Shown: positions 1-11,542 of the stretch, piece by piece
Numbering within the stretch: the stretch's first letter is position 1
Layout: each line of letters opens with the position of its first letter
Assembly: GCA_002917075.1 (NCBI GenBank)
Contig: NTMA01000022.1
Span: 310,001-374,000, forward strand
Source of the DNA: Hawksworthiomyces lignivorus
Taxonomy: Eukaryota; Ascomycota; Sordariomycetes; Ophiostomatales; Ophiostomataceae
Direction of reading: 5' to 3'
DNA: 64,000 nt
Notes under the pieces: model-generated
What the model was told of the DNA's origin: nothing
What the model saw: the letters and a program-made list of their open reading frames with translations, nothing else
The model's database searches: none
Program-made: the position numbers and the translations under genes

Positions 1-495
1 TCCTTTGGATTGTTCTGCATTCTGTCACAGCCCAGTATGTAAATAAGGGTACTTTACCAGGGCGCTGGACTGCTTACTGGTTATTACTCTCAACGAGGAA
101 ACGCTAAGAGTCTTGAGACTTTACAATTTTACCCAGTGTTCCAGATAAATTTGAGTTTAGCTTTCCACCAATAGACAAAAAAAAACGAAAGGAGATTTGT
201 TGATTCCGGAAGATATTGTCTATGAAGTTGATACCCTAAATCTTCCTAGAATGCCAGTGATCACAGCTAACTTGTACAAATACATATAGCTAAGTATTTG
301 CCTTCAAAAATCAAGTGGACCTATCAACCATTACTACAGGGAGTCAATCATAGGTAAATCAACATCGATCAAATCCCACACCTCACTTCACAGTAGCACT
401 CTTAGTTTTCCCAGAAAGCATATTTAAAAACGGCACCCCTTGTCATCATCAGCATTTGATTTCCCAATGTCAGTTATAATATATACTCGCACGTG
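1..495. other. non-coding flank, AT-rich
   Basis: No reading frame with recognisable protein character was found on either strand. The stretch is AT-rich with short homopolymers and lies downstream of the Hsp70-like relic. Confidence 0.4.
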
Positions 496-1047
496 CTTTA
501 CGACAGCAGTTCTTGCATCAGGCGGCTGTGTCATCCGAATATTTGGATAACGTTGCTCCATACGCACCCGATTCTCGCGTCAGCCCAGACACATTGGGAT
601 CTGTCGTCTTTTTAACTCACAGTCACTTCCGCCGTGTGTTGCTTGGTGTTGATAGATTTTATTTGGTCGTCATCAAGTTGCAAAATCCAATCAATAACGG
701 GGTCAAAAATTTTCTTCAAATCGTCCCTAGAAACTCCTTGTCAGTCATCTTTGGCAAATATCTAAGGAATAAGTTTTTTATAGCCGAGCAAAGGGTGCTC
801 TGACGTCTTACGCCGTCATCCGCCACGTATTCGACTCCAGATCCGCTTCGAGATCATCTTCGAGATCCGCAAAGGGAAAGTGTATGAAATATTCCTCTTG
901 AGAGTTACCTCTGAAAGCTCTCTTCAATTCCCTATCAAATTTGAGCTCGGCCAGACGGAAACCTTTAATCTTTCGGAGTTCCTGAAATTGATCTCCGCCT
1001 ACTAGATTTCTCCCGCTGTGCTCTTGACTTGTTTCCCTTACTTTCAC
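496..1047 (-). pseudogene. Hsp70-family ATPase-like relic (C-terminal part)
   Basis: Three minus-strand pieces can be joined by plausible GT-AG introns: 1047-812, 726-621 and 573-496. They read like the back half of fungal Hsp70-like proteins. The first piece carries a KRAFRGNSQEEYFI-type stretch, the second has DLKKIFDPVIDWIL, and the third has a YPNI..TQPPDARTAVVK stretch, all typical of that family. The glycine-rich nucleotide-binding loop (LVGGFG type) expected between the second and third pieces is absent. The N-terminal ATPase half cannot be found upstream to about 2.4 kb, and after TAVVK the frame soon ends. I infer a truncated, non-functional relic. In the family these are cytosolic ATPases often found in large expanded sets in fungi. 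Confidence 0.6.
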
Positions 1048-3260
1048 ATTTTGTTCTTGCCGTCTTTTTATAGCATTGCTTTAATTTTCCCTCTAGATCC
1101 TTTCTTCTCTACCCCTGCAGTTTTTTTTCGTTTCGGTATTATCCCTGAAGATCCTTCCATTGCTCCCTTTCTCGTCGCCCTGTATGTTCTACTTGTGTCA
1201 TTAAAAAAACCTTTTCGGCTACTCACTATGGAACTTGTCTTACTGTTGGTATGTGTACTCAAGTACCAGCCTTTTATTCTTTCTTTACACAACGAATTCA
1301 TCTTTATTATAATAATATCACTGCATTTGGCGATCAATTATGTTTCTCTTTGCTCACAGGGTACACTCTATACTCTCTGAAAAGATTCTTGGTACGGCAT
1401 AGGTATTAACGTATCCCGCTAGACATTAACTCGGCGGTGTCATCAGTAATATAACTATCTCTTCATGGCCTGAATTACTGCATTTTTCACAAGAGACAAT
1501 ATAATCAGAAAAAATCCTTTTAATCACGTCATGGCGGAGTGAGACATTGCCGCCATGCTATACAACTGAAAATCACTATTCGAGTGCTAATGCTAGAATT
1601 CTTTACGCTACATGTAGCGTATAACACACCTTTGCCAGTGTGAAAACACCAATGCGCAGTGCAGTCACAACAGAATATGGCACATCTCTCTCACTTATCC
1701 TATTAATGCTACCGTTGTAAAATTTGAAGAGGATAGCAGAATCATAACGAAGAGAGTCCCGCCTAGAAAAGGAGTTTGCTTCTAAAATATAAGATGGCAA
1801 AGTCAAACGATGATCGCCTGCAAAAGGTGTTCGTCAGTAAGTATTTGTTAGAAAGGATGTCATGCTACGTAATAGATAATCTGTACATAGTATCTATGCT
1901 CGGAAGCAGATATTCGCTTTACATCAATTGAGTAACGCAGATGGGAACAGAAGGCCCGATACATATAGAGTTTAGAACTTGGCACATGCATCTGCTTGTT
2001 TTCGGACGCAATTGCAAGGGAGGTATGCTGGATCTGGGCTGGTGTTAGAGGCTTAGCTAGTAGAAGGAATTAGACTCAACCTTAATCAAATCCTTCTCCA
2101 AAACTCGCACAGCAGTTGTTGCAACTGTCAAAGTGATACTACCTGTCTAGAAAAACATGCGCCATATGCGCGGAGGATGGCTTGGCACAGCTTGAAGGAA
2201 TTAGTCTTTGTTTTAAGTATTTAGCTGCAGATGGCGGTTAGTCAAAGTAGCTGGCAGAGGCCGCTCTATGACGCTAATTCTGCCTGCCACAAGAAGCTGG
2301 GAACAGTGGCCCCCACGGGGGTTTTCCAGGATCAGTGCAAACCCCTGAAACTCTTCTAAATACGATACGCTTAAACGTGGCTGATTGGATACATAATCAC
2401 TAGTGCAAGCCACATCATTCCAACATCATTTCCACGGAAAGGTGAGCCGACGCTCCATCACAATAGTGCGCTTTGTAACTAACTTTTCTTTTCTTCAACT
2501 AAATTTATCATAAGAAACTTTCTGTTTCCGAAAGTATCATTACACCAAGGCAAATTTATTTGAAGCAACAAGTAACTACTGTTGTAGATTAATGTTGATC
2601 TCAAGTCATTTCTGTCAAATCAGTATAGGGAGATTCTCTGCACGAAGTGACAGGGTGCGCTTGCGGGCAGCAGGACGGCAGCTCTGTCTACGTTAAAAAA
2701 TCGTAGAATAGATGTGGCAGAGGATACACAGCTCTGTCCAAGTAGCAAAAAACTAGAGAGCACGTGGAGGAGAATGCAGCGCTTGTCTCGGTTTTCTTGC
2801 CAGTTACAGTTCGTCGGTCACCGCTGCGCATGGAATCTTAGCGCTCTTCTAGCTGCTCTTGTATGACAGCTGACATCCTCCGTAGCATGGACCACAGAGT
2901 CGGATACGATAGTAAGGTTAAGCGCTAAGAAGTTTTACACGTAGTAGGATTTTGTGCCGCTTAGCCGCGAGGTAGGGAACACGGCTCTGACATTAACCGC
3001 AGCTTCATTTTGTGTCAACGTTGCACTTGCTATGTCAAAGGATTCATCTCGTGATGAGCCCATTCATCAAAGGATTCATGTCGTGGCCATCTTTCAAGAA
3101 CATATATCATCGCTTTGAACTACCCACGTGCAGAGATAGGTATTACAACATTTGTAATGGAAGACAGATATAAAGGTCTAGGGATGGGCGTCTTGGGACT
3201 CTGAAAAACATATACATCTCAGACACACTTTTTTCAGCAAGTACATCACGATTTGCATAT
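1048..3260. other. gene-poor stretch; TATA-like element near the 3' end
   Basis: I see no convincing coding region; the open frames here are short, unsupported and overlap on both strands. Near the right end a GATATAAAGG element (3167-3176) lies about 90 bp upstream of the start at 3261 and may be the TATA box of the next gene. Confidence 0.4.
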
Positions 3261-5475
3261 ATGCTCTTCAATATGCTGACTCCTTGGTCACCAATGGTCT
3301 TAGGCGCTATCTACTTTGTCTTTCTGTTCCCTCAACAAATATGCTGTTCGCCTGTAGCGGCACCGCAAGTTGCGGCTCAGTCTACCTCTGACATGCCGTG
3401 TACTTCTGGGGCTTCCTGCTCAGGAAGCAATACCGTCGACAATCCCACTGACAAAGGTGGCCGGACGGGCAATTGGACTAAGCTATCTTGCGCTGATCCA
3501 TCAGTTTCAGATCTCAGAAGCAAAACGCCACAGGAGCGGTGGAGTGAAATGGACGGCCCAGATGCATGGAAGGACATTGTTAATGTCTGGTTGAACTTCG
3601 ATAAGGACCCTGGGTCATTGGATTTCACCAAATCGGTTTCGAATACTATCCATGGCCCAGAGGATGCAGACTGCGGGCAGTACGCCGGTACTAACAACTG
3701 TATCCAGACTCTCACTTGTGCGGCAATAGAGGGAGTAGGTTCTGGCCCGGCTGGATACGAGGTCTGGAACTCTATGGTCGTCATACATCAGGTATGCATT
3801 AAACAGTTCAGCAAAATGCCAAAATCGACTATGCTAACTACTCTTGGATTAGATGTACTCTACCTTTATAGACGCTTTACACGATGCCTTTAGCGACGTT
3901 GTGAGCCCAGCTCTCCAAAACTTGGAAGATACATTTGCACCAGTCCCTCCTCCGCCATCTACCATATGGATTGACCTTCTATTCATTGCGCTCAACCTTG
4001 TGGGTACTATAGCAACTTCAGCATATTTCAACTCAAGTGCGTTTGACTCCATCTTGTAATTGGAAAAAAGTATTGGTTTCTCAAACGGCCTACTTACATA
4101 TTTTCTCTCCAGTTTTATCTCAGACACCGTATTTCAAAGATCCTGAATTCAAAGATGACAGAAAACCTGAATATGACAACAACAAGGACACCTCTAAGGC
4201 TACTGTTTCATTTATCGCAGGCGTTCCTCCGGTTGGCTTTGGAAGTGAGACAGAGTATGTCATTTTTAGCAAAAAATTGTTTCTTTATTAATGTGGTTTT
4301 GCATATATTGACATACATTTAGTGGAACATGGACTGCCCAAAATCAAGCTTTATTTTCCCAAACCATTGGTGAAGCCATCTTTGGCTGGGCCAATGCGAC
4401 TGAGGAGGCACTTCAAAAGCTTTTCAGCGGCGAGCCGGATGGGCTCACGATGCTTACAAACCTCATAGCCGACGGCAAATTTATTGCAGGTGCTGTCAAT
4501 GGTAGCCCAGCTGAGCCACCTACATCCTATAGTCCTGAAACGTACTCTGCATTAGAGGCAAGCGTTGCCAAGTCATTTTTTGCTTTCGCTATCCCATCTC
4601 TCTGGAACGTGTCGAGCACATATACATTCGTCATGGACTCGGGCATCGCGTGTACCGACAACGACGATATCGTAAGCGTCCATATCCAACAGTTCATGAC
4701 TGCAACAGATGCCGCGGCTTCTGGTGTTTGTTACAACAACAAGGCATACTACTTAGTCTACCCTCACCATTTTGATGCTCCTTGCCCGGAAATTTGGGGA
4801 GTTGGGCCTAAGTGCTTGAATCTTCAATTTGCAGCGGCACCGGGAATTGGCTCTCTCGACGGCACATTTGGTGGCGTTACACTTGGAGATCTCATAACTG
4901 GGTCCATAAGAACATATACGGCAAATGGAAACAAAAATGGGGGCGCTGTCGCCAATCCTGTCAATCCGGATACCTTGGAAGACTTGTACAATCAAGACAT
5001 CACGACACCAGGATACGTCACAATTCCTGTCTGCGATATGTACACAGCCAGTTATAACATTGGAAAGAACAATAAGAAATTGCCCAATTATCCATGTGGC
5101 CCAACACCGCAAACGGTCACGTACTGTGATGCTTCGGTATTTACCGACGAGACCAGCAACGCATCTCCAACGGTTGATGATTGCATGGAGATTATCGTGG
5201 ATATCCAGAATGATCAAAATAAAGCCTGGAAGATTGAAGGCCCAACTACAGACCAGCGCCGACTGATAAAGTCTGGGGGTTGTGCGTTTGGTGTTCAGCT
5301 CACCACGAAGCAACAAGTATCGAAAGCGAACTATTATGAAGTTGGCGGCCAGGATATTATCAATATTATCAAGTCGTCGATTGATAACTTTGCTACAAGC
5401 GGTCAAGTTGGTTCGAAAGGCATAATGAGCTGCAGCGGAGATACAACATATGAAGTAGAGTGGGGTCTCTATTGA
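3261..5475 (+). CDS. large secreted cysteine-containing protein, unknown function
   Basis: A four-exon model (3261-3791, 3853-4036, 4113-4254, 4323-5475) keeps phase throughout and gives 669 residues. The N-terminus is a short, very hydrophobic signal-peptide-like segment ending near ICCSP, and a second in-frame Met at 3276 would give an equally good signal peptide. The first exon has a conserved-looking GPEDADCGQYAGTNNC block, and one hydrophobic segment (LLFIALNLVGTIA) lies in exon 2. Asparagine glycosylation sites and paired cysteines suggest an extracellular or wall-associated role. It resembles a family of fungal secreted proteins of unknown function (I think DUF7872), but I cannot confirm this. 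No catalytic motif was recognised. Confidence 0.8.
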
Positions 5476-6001
5476 AGGTTACAGCGGAAGCACAATATTC
5501 AAGAACTGCCAAGCAACACAGCAGATGTTAGTAGATAGTATGCAATACGTACATTTATAAGCCTGCCTGTTGCCACTTTGAGCGGTTTTGCTTCGGTTTC
5601 ATCTACTTCTCTTTCCTTCTGTATCCCTTTTTTTTTTTTTTTTTTTTTTTTTTTGGTTGGTTAAGACCCACTTCAACCGGAAGTATGAAAGCACTGTCTT
5701 TGAAAGAGATCTGTATAGCCTCATCTTGCTTAGACTTTCGAATATGCACAAATTAACTGTTATATTCCGGATAACTGGTTGCAAATTCAATGAGTGATTG
5801 CCAATCTTGGTATGTGTTAAGGCAAAAGCAGAGCTGCCAGGAATACAACCGACTGGCAGAGTAACTTTTATCAGCTACTGAACAAAATTTTATAACGAGG
5901 CGAATACAGCGTTCATGCTATGAGTATGGTTGCTTCTAATCTATGTGATAGTACCCATTTTCTATTCAAGTCTCTCAATTTCGACACCATTTCAGGAGAT
6001 C
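5476..6001. other. convergent intergenic region with long T tract
   Basis: The 3' flanks of two convergent genes. It contains an uninterrupted run of 27 T (5628-5654). No coding signal. Confidence 0.5.
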
Positions 6002-7025
6002 CTATGATCCAGAAGAATTCTTCTCTACACCTCGATCCTGGGGCATTGTAAGGCCAACGTAGAAGTATACAATCATAGTCATATATTCCACAAGGAGAGC
6101 CATAACCGCAAATTTCACTGCGGAGCCTGTGACTGGGTTCCAGGTGGAGTCCGCATCTAGCTCGAAAGCGACCATAAGCAACCCGTAGACATTACGCACA
6201 ATAAGGAAAGGACTCGCGATTAGAACAGCGTAGAGAATCTATACATTGAAAAGACTTGTCAGTCTGTTGTAGTCTAACAGATTGTCACCAGAATTTGGTC
6301 TGATAAGGGCTAGTGGGATCTATACCTTGCGGCACTCGCGATTCATCTGTGCTCGGTTTGGGAGCAAAAATAGTTGTGTGATGATTAGTGCCAGAAGCAC
6401 AACCGCGAAAAGCGAATAGCCAGCCAAAGTGAGGTCTCTAGTCAGCTGATGCGTCGAAGCTGCAGTGCTGCTACTGACAGCAGCACCGGCGGACAGCAGA
6501 CTAGCCGCAATAATGAAAGCAGAGCGCAGGGCTTTGCGGATATGGTTGGCAAAGGGCGCGCCGCTGAAGTTCTTGAGAAAGCTGAAAATCATTTTATTCA
6601 GCGCTGGCCATTCATATCGTGTTTATAACTTGTTATATTGCGTTGGATACGGAACGCTTTGTCAAGTGGGTCTCACGTACATGATTTGGGTGTATCCGGC
6701 ATCCGTGGCAATGAGAGGAATTGCTCCGACATTCAAGAGTAGCAATCCCGCAATGAACAGTCCCGTACTGGGATGTTTCCTGTATAGAATTGTTATGATA
6801 CCACCGGCGAGTCGCACTGTCTCCGGATGTTATTTAGCCCCTCTCTGGCTTCGTTGCGCCAAACCACGTCTTGGAAAACTCACTTAGACTGAACGGAATC
6901 AGAGATAGCCAAGTCATTTTAGGCTTCTGCCCTCTGTTTCTCCACATTTGAAAGATAGTCAATGGAACAACAGGCGTATAAAGGCCGATCTGGGCAATAC
7001 CCAGATAGAGATGTGAGCTGGACAT
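6002..7025 (-). CDS. multi-pass integral membrane protein, DUF7702-like
   Basis: Four exons on the minus strand (7025-6884, 6816-6681, 6581-6326, 6238-6002) join in phase to give 256 residues. Hydrophobic helices run through the whole length: an N-terminal LYLGIAQIGLYTPVV helix, RLAGGIITILY, a LFIAGLLLLNVGAIPL helix, YSLFAVVLLALII, ILYAVLIASPFLIVR and VKFAVMALLVEYM. The ending with WNPVTGS followed by MALLVEYM is what I associate with the fungal DUF7702 family, which usually runs to about 250-280 residues. Function is unknown; a sensor or transporter-like role in a membrane is possible. Start chosen at MSSSHLYL because the upstream part of the frame is hydrophilic and unlike the family. Confidence 0.8.
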
Positions 7026-7754
7026 GAAGAGAGGAACTCCATATGTTTTTCTGTATTTATTGGCACTTTTCAGATGCAAAGTTGATAGTGCGCACAAGAA
7101 GTTATTGATAAAAATTTGAAGCTACCTAAGCTTTATATGAAGCATTGGCGATTTTAGTTAGGGATGGTAGAGATGATTTCTTATGAGTTCCGTTGAGTTC
7201 ACCCTAGTGAGGCAATGGGGCCACACTAACACGAGTCTACAATGGACGAATTTGATTTTAATGAAAATAGGATATGCAATGCGAAGCGTTACATAGCTTC
7301 CCCAGCTATATTGTAAATATTGGTCGGCATCCTGTCCCACAACAAAGGCAAATTTACCTCCCAGACTCTGATCCCTTACACCAAAAGAAATTACCGGATT
7401 GGGAAATGGTGTGCGAGATTATTCTAATAGGACGTTGCTGTATGAAGATGCGCGACGTAAATTGTGGACCCGTAATAAAAATGCAAAACATAATTAAGCA
7501 CAGCCACACTATCGGGCAATATACCTAGGACAAGCCGTGCCGACGGGAAAATGTTGGAGCATCCTACGTCAATACCAACTTGGAAACTTTTCGCATGGCA
7601 AACTACATATTGCTGGTTTTATCTCGCTCAAGCTTCCCCGTTTGGGTAATTTCCACACCGCAATCTGTTTGTTTCTTATCACTAGATTTTGCTCCTAGAT
7701 TCGATGCACCGCGTGAAACTTGCCACGATGCAGCACGCTTGATTTGTCAAGAAC
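7026..7754. other. divergent promoter region
   Basis: This lies between the DUF7702-like gene (minus) and the Zn2Cys6 regulator (plus). No supported coding region was found; it probably holds both promoters. Confidence 0.4.
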
Positions 7755-9388
7755 ATGAGTGGTATTACGAGAAGCAACCGTTGCGAGGCGTGTCGGAAGC
7801 GGAAGGTCAAGGTGTGTCAGCTGCCCTACAGAATTACCCCGTTTCTCTTAGTTGAAGAGTTATGAAATGACGTTAAACGGGTCTCTAGTGCGATGAGTCT
7901 TGGCCTACCTGTAGCCCTTGCGAGAAGCGTTCAGTTGTCTGTTCCGGACCACCAGCTGCATTTTCCCACTTCATAGCTCACAAATCTAGTGAGTCCAGGC
8001 AGTCGCAAGAAAAACACGCAACTGGTCCACAAAACTCTGTCATTACAAAGCCAAAAGGGAACCCAGGCGTCGATGCTCTTTCAAACCACATGACCCTCGT
8101 CCAGGTCCGTCAGTGGTCGGCACAGGACGGCGCAGGCGTGTTCACGAGACTTCAAGCAAAGTCTGTTCGCGTCCATAGTCCATGTCCTCGGCCACCCCTA
8201 GACACCTACGCAGACAGATCGGCGCGGAAGCTGGTTAGAGTAATCGAGTCCACAGCAGGGACGCAGAGCGATGTCTCTTTGAGGATCGGCTGGCTGCATC
8301 TGCTGCCTGCTCGGCTGACCGACGACTGCGCTCTATCTGATGTTTTGGATCTATTTATTGGCTCTTGGATCAACTCCCACGCTAGCGCTTCATCTGCCAC
8401 AGCCCTCGATCCTGCCACCCATGTTAAAGCAATACGAGGCATCCGTCTGGCACTCGCTCACCAAGAGACAGCCTACTCCACCGACACCCTAGCAGCAGTA
8501 GCACTGATGCACTTAGCTGAAGAGCAATCTCATAATGACAATGGATCCCAGGGGAACAACCATGCATCCGGCTTACAGGCTCTTATGCTTGCTAGGGGCC
8601 CGCCCAAGACAGACGATGAACTAGAAGTTCATCTTCTCTTTGAGACTATGGCCAATCTCTTGGGACACCTTATTTGGCATGGTGGACCACATTTCTTCCA
8701 CAGACCCGAATGGATTGACGCCATGGAGCGCGCTCTCGAAGAAGGTGCAATTCCGGAGAAGGGCGGCTACCTACATTATCGGCTATGCATCTTTATGGCG
8801 AAGTGGCCGAGCCTCACCGACAGATTAAAGACGTTGAATGAAACGCCAAACGCAGTAGAAGCACTTAGGCTGGTAGAAGATACGAACAGGTTATCACAAT
8901 GCCTATTTGTTTTCGATAGACGAAACATAAAACCCCTGCTACGAGACGAGGAAAGAATACGGTGTGTGGAAGACCAAGAGAGCTTAGGCTATCCCTCGTA
9001 CGCCTTTGATATGTGGGACACTTGTCACCTCCTCATCTTGCATGCCACGATTAGCCTTGCGGTGAACCAAATATTGGTCTCAGCACTGACTATTGCTAAT
9101 GGTCAAATATCGGTACTATTGCAAGATAGCCTGTACGAACTCAGTAGGCGAGTTTGGAAAAGCCTGGCATACGTTAAAGAGCATGAGCCGGTTAGAAAGA
9201 TCTATCTGGTAACGCCATTGATTTTATCAATTGAGTATGCAGATTCCGGATACCGAGAGACGCTAGCCAGCGAGGTAGTTTCGCTATTGGGGCCCCAACA
9301 AGGAAGTCTTCTGGGTGAAAATCCTCTTCCGGTTGTAATGAATATCTCTAAAATTCTTACGGGCCGGTTGCTGTTCGATAACGCTTAA
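7755..9388 (+). CDS. Zn2Cys6 transcription factor
   Basis: The start codon and the first half of the zinc cluster sit in a tiny first exon (7755-7811). A 77-nt intron follows and exon 2 runs 7889-9388, giving 518 residues. The joined cluster has spacing C-x2-C-x6-C-x6-C-x2-C-x6-C (CEAC, then RKRKVK, then CDESWPTC and SPC), the standard binuclear DNA-binding motif. The rest is helical, with DVLDLFIGSWINSH and IRLALAHQETAYS stretches resembling the Fungal_trans_2-type regulatory region; no classic Fungal_trans motif is seen. It is predicted to act in the nucleus. The divergent DUF7702-like gene is a candidate neighbour target. An open-frame search alone would miss the DNA-binding domain because the intron splits it. 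Confidence 0.88.
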
Positions 9389-9854
9389 AAACTTTAGGAT
9401 ATGCACTTAGACAAGAATAGACAGATACATAAGTTTATTGCCCGTTAACCTGTGTGTTGTTGGCTAGGGATTGGGTCTGACACGAAGGACTGTTATTGCT
9501 GGCTACTCTGGATGTCAATTAGTAAATTTGCTAATCAAGAAAAGTCTGTATTGACAGTGGTGTTTCGTGCGGACTAACAAAGCCTATTCAGCCTATGTAC
9601 TATGCTGTTAGTGGCTGTGTTATGCCAGTCACTTTAAGTTCTGGCGCTCCCAGCAAGTAGTCGAACCTTGCCACAATCAAATAAAATCTCCTTAACTAAC
9701 TAACCTTCAAATATATAATAGGCCTTCCCTAGCCCTTTACTATTAAGAGTTTATCTTATTTTTTTGATTTTTTATACAAGCAAGAGCTTACAAATTGCCG
9801 TCAATAACAAATACAAGTTCGCGATTGCACACCCCCCACATACATACACAACTA
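9389..9854. other. intergenic, with AT-rich promoter-like end
   Basis: No coding signal. The last 130 bp has a T-rich tract followed by a CA-rich leader just before the ATG at 9855, a pattern common upstream of fungal genes. Confidence 0.35.
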
Positions 9855-10249
9855 TGGGCTGTGGACCTTCCAGATTGAACAGCAGCTACCGCGGCTATGA
9901 CAGCCACATGATGGCCCACGAACACAAAGATAGTGCTTATCATAATGGCTACAATAGACGCGGCTATGGGACAAGGCGCGATGGCTTAATCTGCGGAGGT
10001 GGAAGGACGACACGGATGTCTGCTGCTCGCCGACGTAGAATGGGTGCTGGATCTGCCGCAGCAACGGCTGGAGCTGTAGCGTAAGTCACTTTCCTCCACT
10101 CATATTTGCGCCGGTGCCACTCAAGTGCTGACTCTGTCGAGATAGTATGGTGGTATGCTAATGCTACCAACACATGTTCAAACAAATTGATGCAGTACAA
10201 CCACTACAATTGAATCCTCTCCTATTGTCATGAGCTATTATGTCTAGAT
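9855..10249 (+). CDS. candidate small N-myristoylated/palmitoylated basic protein
   Basis: An ATG at 9855 opens a frame starting MGCGPS, the classic context for N-myristoylation at Gly2 with palmitoylation at Cys3. Tyr/Gly/His-rich and then Arg-rich sequence follows, ending in an Ala-rich segment. The frame meets a stop at 10082, but a strong GTAAGT donor overlaps it at 10081. Splicing to an AG near 10195, with a GCTAAT branch-like element before it, would add a short tail ending near 10249. Another AG near 10144 gives a shorter tail. A membrane-tethered cytoplasmic protein of about 90 residues is inferred. Family unknown. Confidence 0.45.
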
Positions 10250-10444
10250 ATTCTTGGTCCAATTGAATGACAACAGTACGACGTCGTAAGGTCTTTCTGT
10301 CATTTACGAACTTACATGAGCTCCAGGATGTGTTAAGTGTTGAGAGAACAGTGGAATTTTTTTATTTGCCAAAGTTAAACGCGCTATGGAACTCCTCAGT
10401 TACTACCAGAGTCTTCTTGATCATACAACCGCATTTGTACAAGT

Positions 10445-11542
10445 TTATACATTCTCGACCAATTCATATTCTCGCCCGTCGACACCTTTGCTCGCACTAC
10501 CTACACTTGACCAAAATGCTTTGTCGCTACTCCTCGAGCCCCAAGCCCAGCCATCCCCCCCTCCAATAGGCAGATGATAGTATCGAAACGCAAGAAATGA
10601 TGTCGTTGTGCCAATTATGTATCCAAAAATGATGTCAAATCCGTGATGGCGGAAATCAAACCACCGAGAGGCGGAAATGAATACAGAAGCTAGAAGAGGC
10701 GTGACAGCTATAACGAATAGGTAAAGAGGTGATCCTGCGGCTTGGCGGTGAATCGATATGGGCCTTGGATTCGATCTCGTGCCTTGAAACTGATTTGCTG
10801 TATGCTGGTCTTTGGGTTGGTTGGGAGATGGGGACGGAGGGTTATTAATGCTGCTATTGTGGGCTTGGAGAATATCGTTTAAATTCCCAATAAACGGTGT
10901 GGCAATAGCAAACTTGCTGGCGAGGAAGAGTGAGAGATATATGAGTCCCGATGCAGACATAGAAGAGTGGCCCGAAGGGAAGCTTCGAAAACCGTCGTCA
11001 AGCATAGCTTTATCGGTGCTTGTGCAGATGGCAGCCGACACCAGCTGGCTAAGGAAACTGGAATTTCCGCTGCTGACAGTATATTTGGGAATATCTGCAA
11101 TATTTGGGATGCAGCGAGACAACATATCTGGTCGTGGTTTGCCCATCAAATTCTTCAGACCACTAGTGATGAACCATGTGAGCACGAGGGAAAATGCGAG
11201 GCCCAACCAGCCAGCATGCAGTTCCCAAAGTTTTCGACGCCATATCAGAGCCCTTGGTGTTCCTCGTAGGGCAGTTGGACTGGGGACGAAAAGAATGGTA
11301 ATTAGGGAAATAATAACAATTGGCGCGATGATGCTTGCCAGCACAAGGGTGGTAAGTGTAACTGTTTCGTGTGCCGTGGCTGGGAAGTTGATATCGGGAT
11401 TTTCAAGGTTGAAAGGTCGTTTTTGGGGTGACAGATTGCCGACGACATAACCCAACACCGCAAACACCACGAGGATCGCCCAGTCGGCAATATAAGATGC
11501 GATGAGAACGGGCATCCCCATTTTTATCGAGCAGTTGCGCAT
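10445..11542 (-). CDS. PAP2-family lipid phosphate phosphatase
   Basis: A single-exon gene of 365 residues. The three phosphatase motifs are in order: K130-x6-R137-P, P189-S-G-H192, and S292-R-x5-H299. Several transmembrane helices surround them. This is the architecture of fungal diacylglycerol-pyrophosphate/phosphatidate phosphatases (yeast Dpp1/Lpp1 relatives), which dephosphorylate lipid phosphates at endomembranes. A Pro/Ser/Asn-rich loop of about 40 residues separates motifs 2 and 3. The start at MRNCSIKMGM is the first Met; Met8 or Met10 is possible. No frame damage seen. Confidence 0.92.
   Translation of the reverse strand: MRNCSIKMGMPVLIASYIADWAILVVFAVLGYVVGNLSPQKRPFNLENPDINFPATAHETVTLTTLVLASIIAPIVIISLITILFVPSPTALRGTPRALIWRRKLWELHAGWLGLAFSLVLTWFITSGLKNLMGKPRPDMLSRCIPNIADIPKYTVSSGNSSFLSQLVSAAICTSTDKAMLDDGFRSFPSGHSSMSASGLIYLSLFLASKFAIATPFIGNLNDILQAHNSSINNPPSPSPNQPKDQHTANQFQGTRSNPRPISIHRQAAGSPLYLFVIAVTPLLASVFISASRWFDFRHHGFDIIFGYIIGTTTSFLAFRYYHLPIGGGDGWAWGSRSSDKAFWSSVGSASKGVDGREYELVENV

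Noticed and set aside
513..803. Open frame of 96 codons on the plus strand
   Set aside because: It is antisense to the Hsp70-like relic, whose minus-strand reading has clear family motifs.
1018..1380. Hydrophobic open frame of 120 codons
   Set aside because: T-rich DNA gives a hydrophobic translation by composition; it has no proper ATG context and no family resemblance.
5628..5654. 27-T run as a retroposon poly-A tail
   Set aside because: No target-site duplication or element body could be seen beside it.
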